Below are positions 63,049-64,000 of a stretch of 64,000 bases of DNA, one piece after another. The DNA is from Pseudomonas sp. UBA1879 (GTDB taxonomy: Bacteria; Pseudomonadota; Gammaproteobacteria; Pseudomonadales; Pseudomonadaceae). The stretch's first letter is position 1. Each line of letters starts with the position of its first letter. The position numbers and the translations under genes were made by a program. The notes beneath the pieces were generated by a model. That model worked only from the letters and a program-made list of their open reading frames with translations, searched no databases and was not told the origin of the DNA. The stretch covers positions 151,005 to 215,004 of the forward strand of contig NZ_DDHJ01000010.1 of the NCBI RefSeq assembly GCF_002338065.1, written 5' to 3'.

Positions 63049-64000
63049 TCAATAATCCCGGCTCTTGCGAAACGCCCAGCGTCCGGCGACGAAGGTGAAG
63101 GTCGCCACCAGCAACACCAATATCCAGAAGCCGTGGGGGTCTGTGGCCAACGGAATGCCGCCGACGTTCATGCCGAAGAAGCCCGCGACGATATTGATCG
63201 GCAGCGCCAGCACGGTGACCACGGTCAGTGTGAACAGCGTGCGGCTGCTTTGTTCGTTGAGGTTGGCGGCGATTTCTTCCTGCAGCAGCTTGATCCGCTC
63301 GCCCAGCGCGGTGAGGTCGCTGATCACCAGCGCCGATTCTTCTGTGGACTGACGCAACTCCTGCAAGTCCTCTTCCAGTAGCCAGTGCGGCGGACGGTGC
63401 AGCAGGCGCATCAGCGAGCCCGGCTCCAGCGCCAGCAGCCGTTGCAGGCGCACCAGCACCCGACGCATGGCGCCAAGCTCCGTGCGGTTATTGCTCAGGC
63501 GTTGGGAGAGCAGTTGGTCTTCGATCTTGTCGACGCTGATGCTGGTCTTGCGCATGAACTGCGCCAGCACGTCGCTCTGATCGCGCAGCAGGTGTGCCAG
63601 CAACTCGAGCGGAGAACGGAAGGTTTCCCCTCGCTTGACCGACGATCGCAGTTGATCCACCGAGCGCAACGGCTGATGCCGTGCCGAAATCATCAGATTG
63701 CTGCGCACGCAGACCCACAGCGTGGCGATGTCGGTGGACACCCGGTTGAAGTCGAAGACCACGTCGTTCACCACCGCCAGCAGGGCAGAGTCCACATGTT
63801 CGATGCGGGTCGAGCGCGAGCCTTCGTGCAGCGCTTCGAGGAACTCGTCCGGCAATTCCAGGTTGGTTTTCAGCCAGCGTTCGCAACTGGCGTGGGCCAG
63901 GTTCAGGTGCAGCCAGATGAATTCGTTTTCGTCGGTCGAATTGCGCAGAGACTCCAGCGCCGTCGCCGCGTCGATTTCTCGGGCGGCTTCATCGGGACGA
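63049..64000 (-). CDS. zntB: CorA/ZntB-family divalent metal transporter (5' end cut)
   Basis: At least 316 residues are present; the start lies beyond the right edge. The visible N-terminal part (FIWLHLNLAHASCERWLKTN) is typical of ZntB. The cytoplasmic helical region follows, and two C-terminal membrane helices flank GMNVGGIPLA, the ZntB-style variant of the CorA GMN signature. ZntB imports or moves zinc with protons. The tail ends RKSRDY. Downstream is the REP array. Confidence 0.85.
   Translation of the reverse strand, partial: RPDEAAREIDAATALESLRNSTDENEFIWLHLNLAHASCERWLKTNLELPDEFLEALHEGSRSTRIEHVDSALLAVVNDVVFDFNRVSTDIATLWVCVRSNLMISARHQPLRSVDQLRSSVKRGETFRSPLELLAHLLRDQSDVLAQFMRKTSISVDKIEDQLLSQRLSNNRTELGAMRRVLVRLQRLLALEPGSLMRLLHRPPHWLLEEDLQELRQSTEESALVISDLTALGERIKLLQEEIAANLNEQSSRTLFTLTVVTVLALPINIVAGFFGMNVGGIPLATDPHGFWILVLLVATFTFVAGRWAFRKSRDY

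Overview
The window is a stretch of chromosome from a Pseudomonas of the fluorescens/syringae type. This rests on gene content and order: 4.5S RNA, dnaX, ybaB, recR, apt, anr, hemN, cco cluster, aer, acnA. The same order is known, from memory, around PA1530-PA1562 of P. aeruginosa. High GC, A/GGAGG-type ribosome sites and several Pseudomonas-type REP palindrome families agree. No rRNA, tRNA, CRISPR array or complete insertion sequence was seen.

Layout. 0-4.5 kb: a REP array, a zinc metallopeptidase, a GAF/EAL signalling protein, a GNAT acetyltransferase and the 4.5S SRP RNA. 4.5-15.4 kb is an accessory block between the SRP RNA and dnaX: a broken LysR gene, a two-gene unit with an SF1-helicase-like ATPase, a type I pantothenate kinase overlapping a Rap1a/Tai-like exported protein, an MFS transporter, a PhzF-type isomerase, a phage-type amidase, a Tat-exported phosphoesterase and a solute-binding protein. 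15.4-21.5 kb: DNA replication/repair and salvage (dnaX, ybaB, recR, apt) and the oxygen regulator Anr. 21.6-32.9 kb: hemN (with an upstream Anr box), a TauE/SafE-like membrane protein and the cbb3 oxidase assembly and structural genes (ccoS, ccoI, ccoH, ccoG, ccoPQON), interrupted by a PIN/Phd toxin-antitoxin pair between ccoP and ccoG.

33.8-44.3 kb is a second accessory block, between the oxidase genes and aer. Its core is a family of four proteins built on one shared 222-residue two-module core (two of 222 aa, two enlarged to over 600 aa), plus a fifth shorter probable relative. They surround a classical autotransporter. None of the five has a visible signal peptide. A short motif (AAACGTCCTAC or one mismatch) recurs in the divergent promoter region and at the far edge of the block. 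This is the best candidate for an undescribed system.

44.5-51.5 kb returns to backbone: aer, a CPBP membrane protease, acnA and rlmM. 51.7-60.1 kb is metabolic and regulatory: a cupin HTH regulator, an FAD/NAD(P)-binding protein, a sulfonate pair (SfnR-like activator and MsuD/SsuD-like monooxygenase without its reductase), and a LysR gene convergent with a divergent leuCD-like pair. The end holds a Pit phosphate transporter, a 148-bp-period REP array and a CorA/ZntB-type transporter cut by the window edge.
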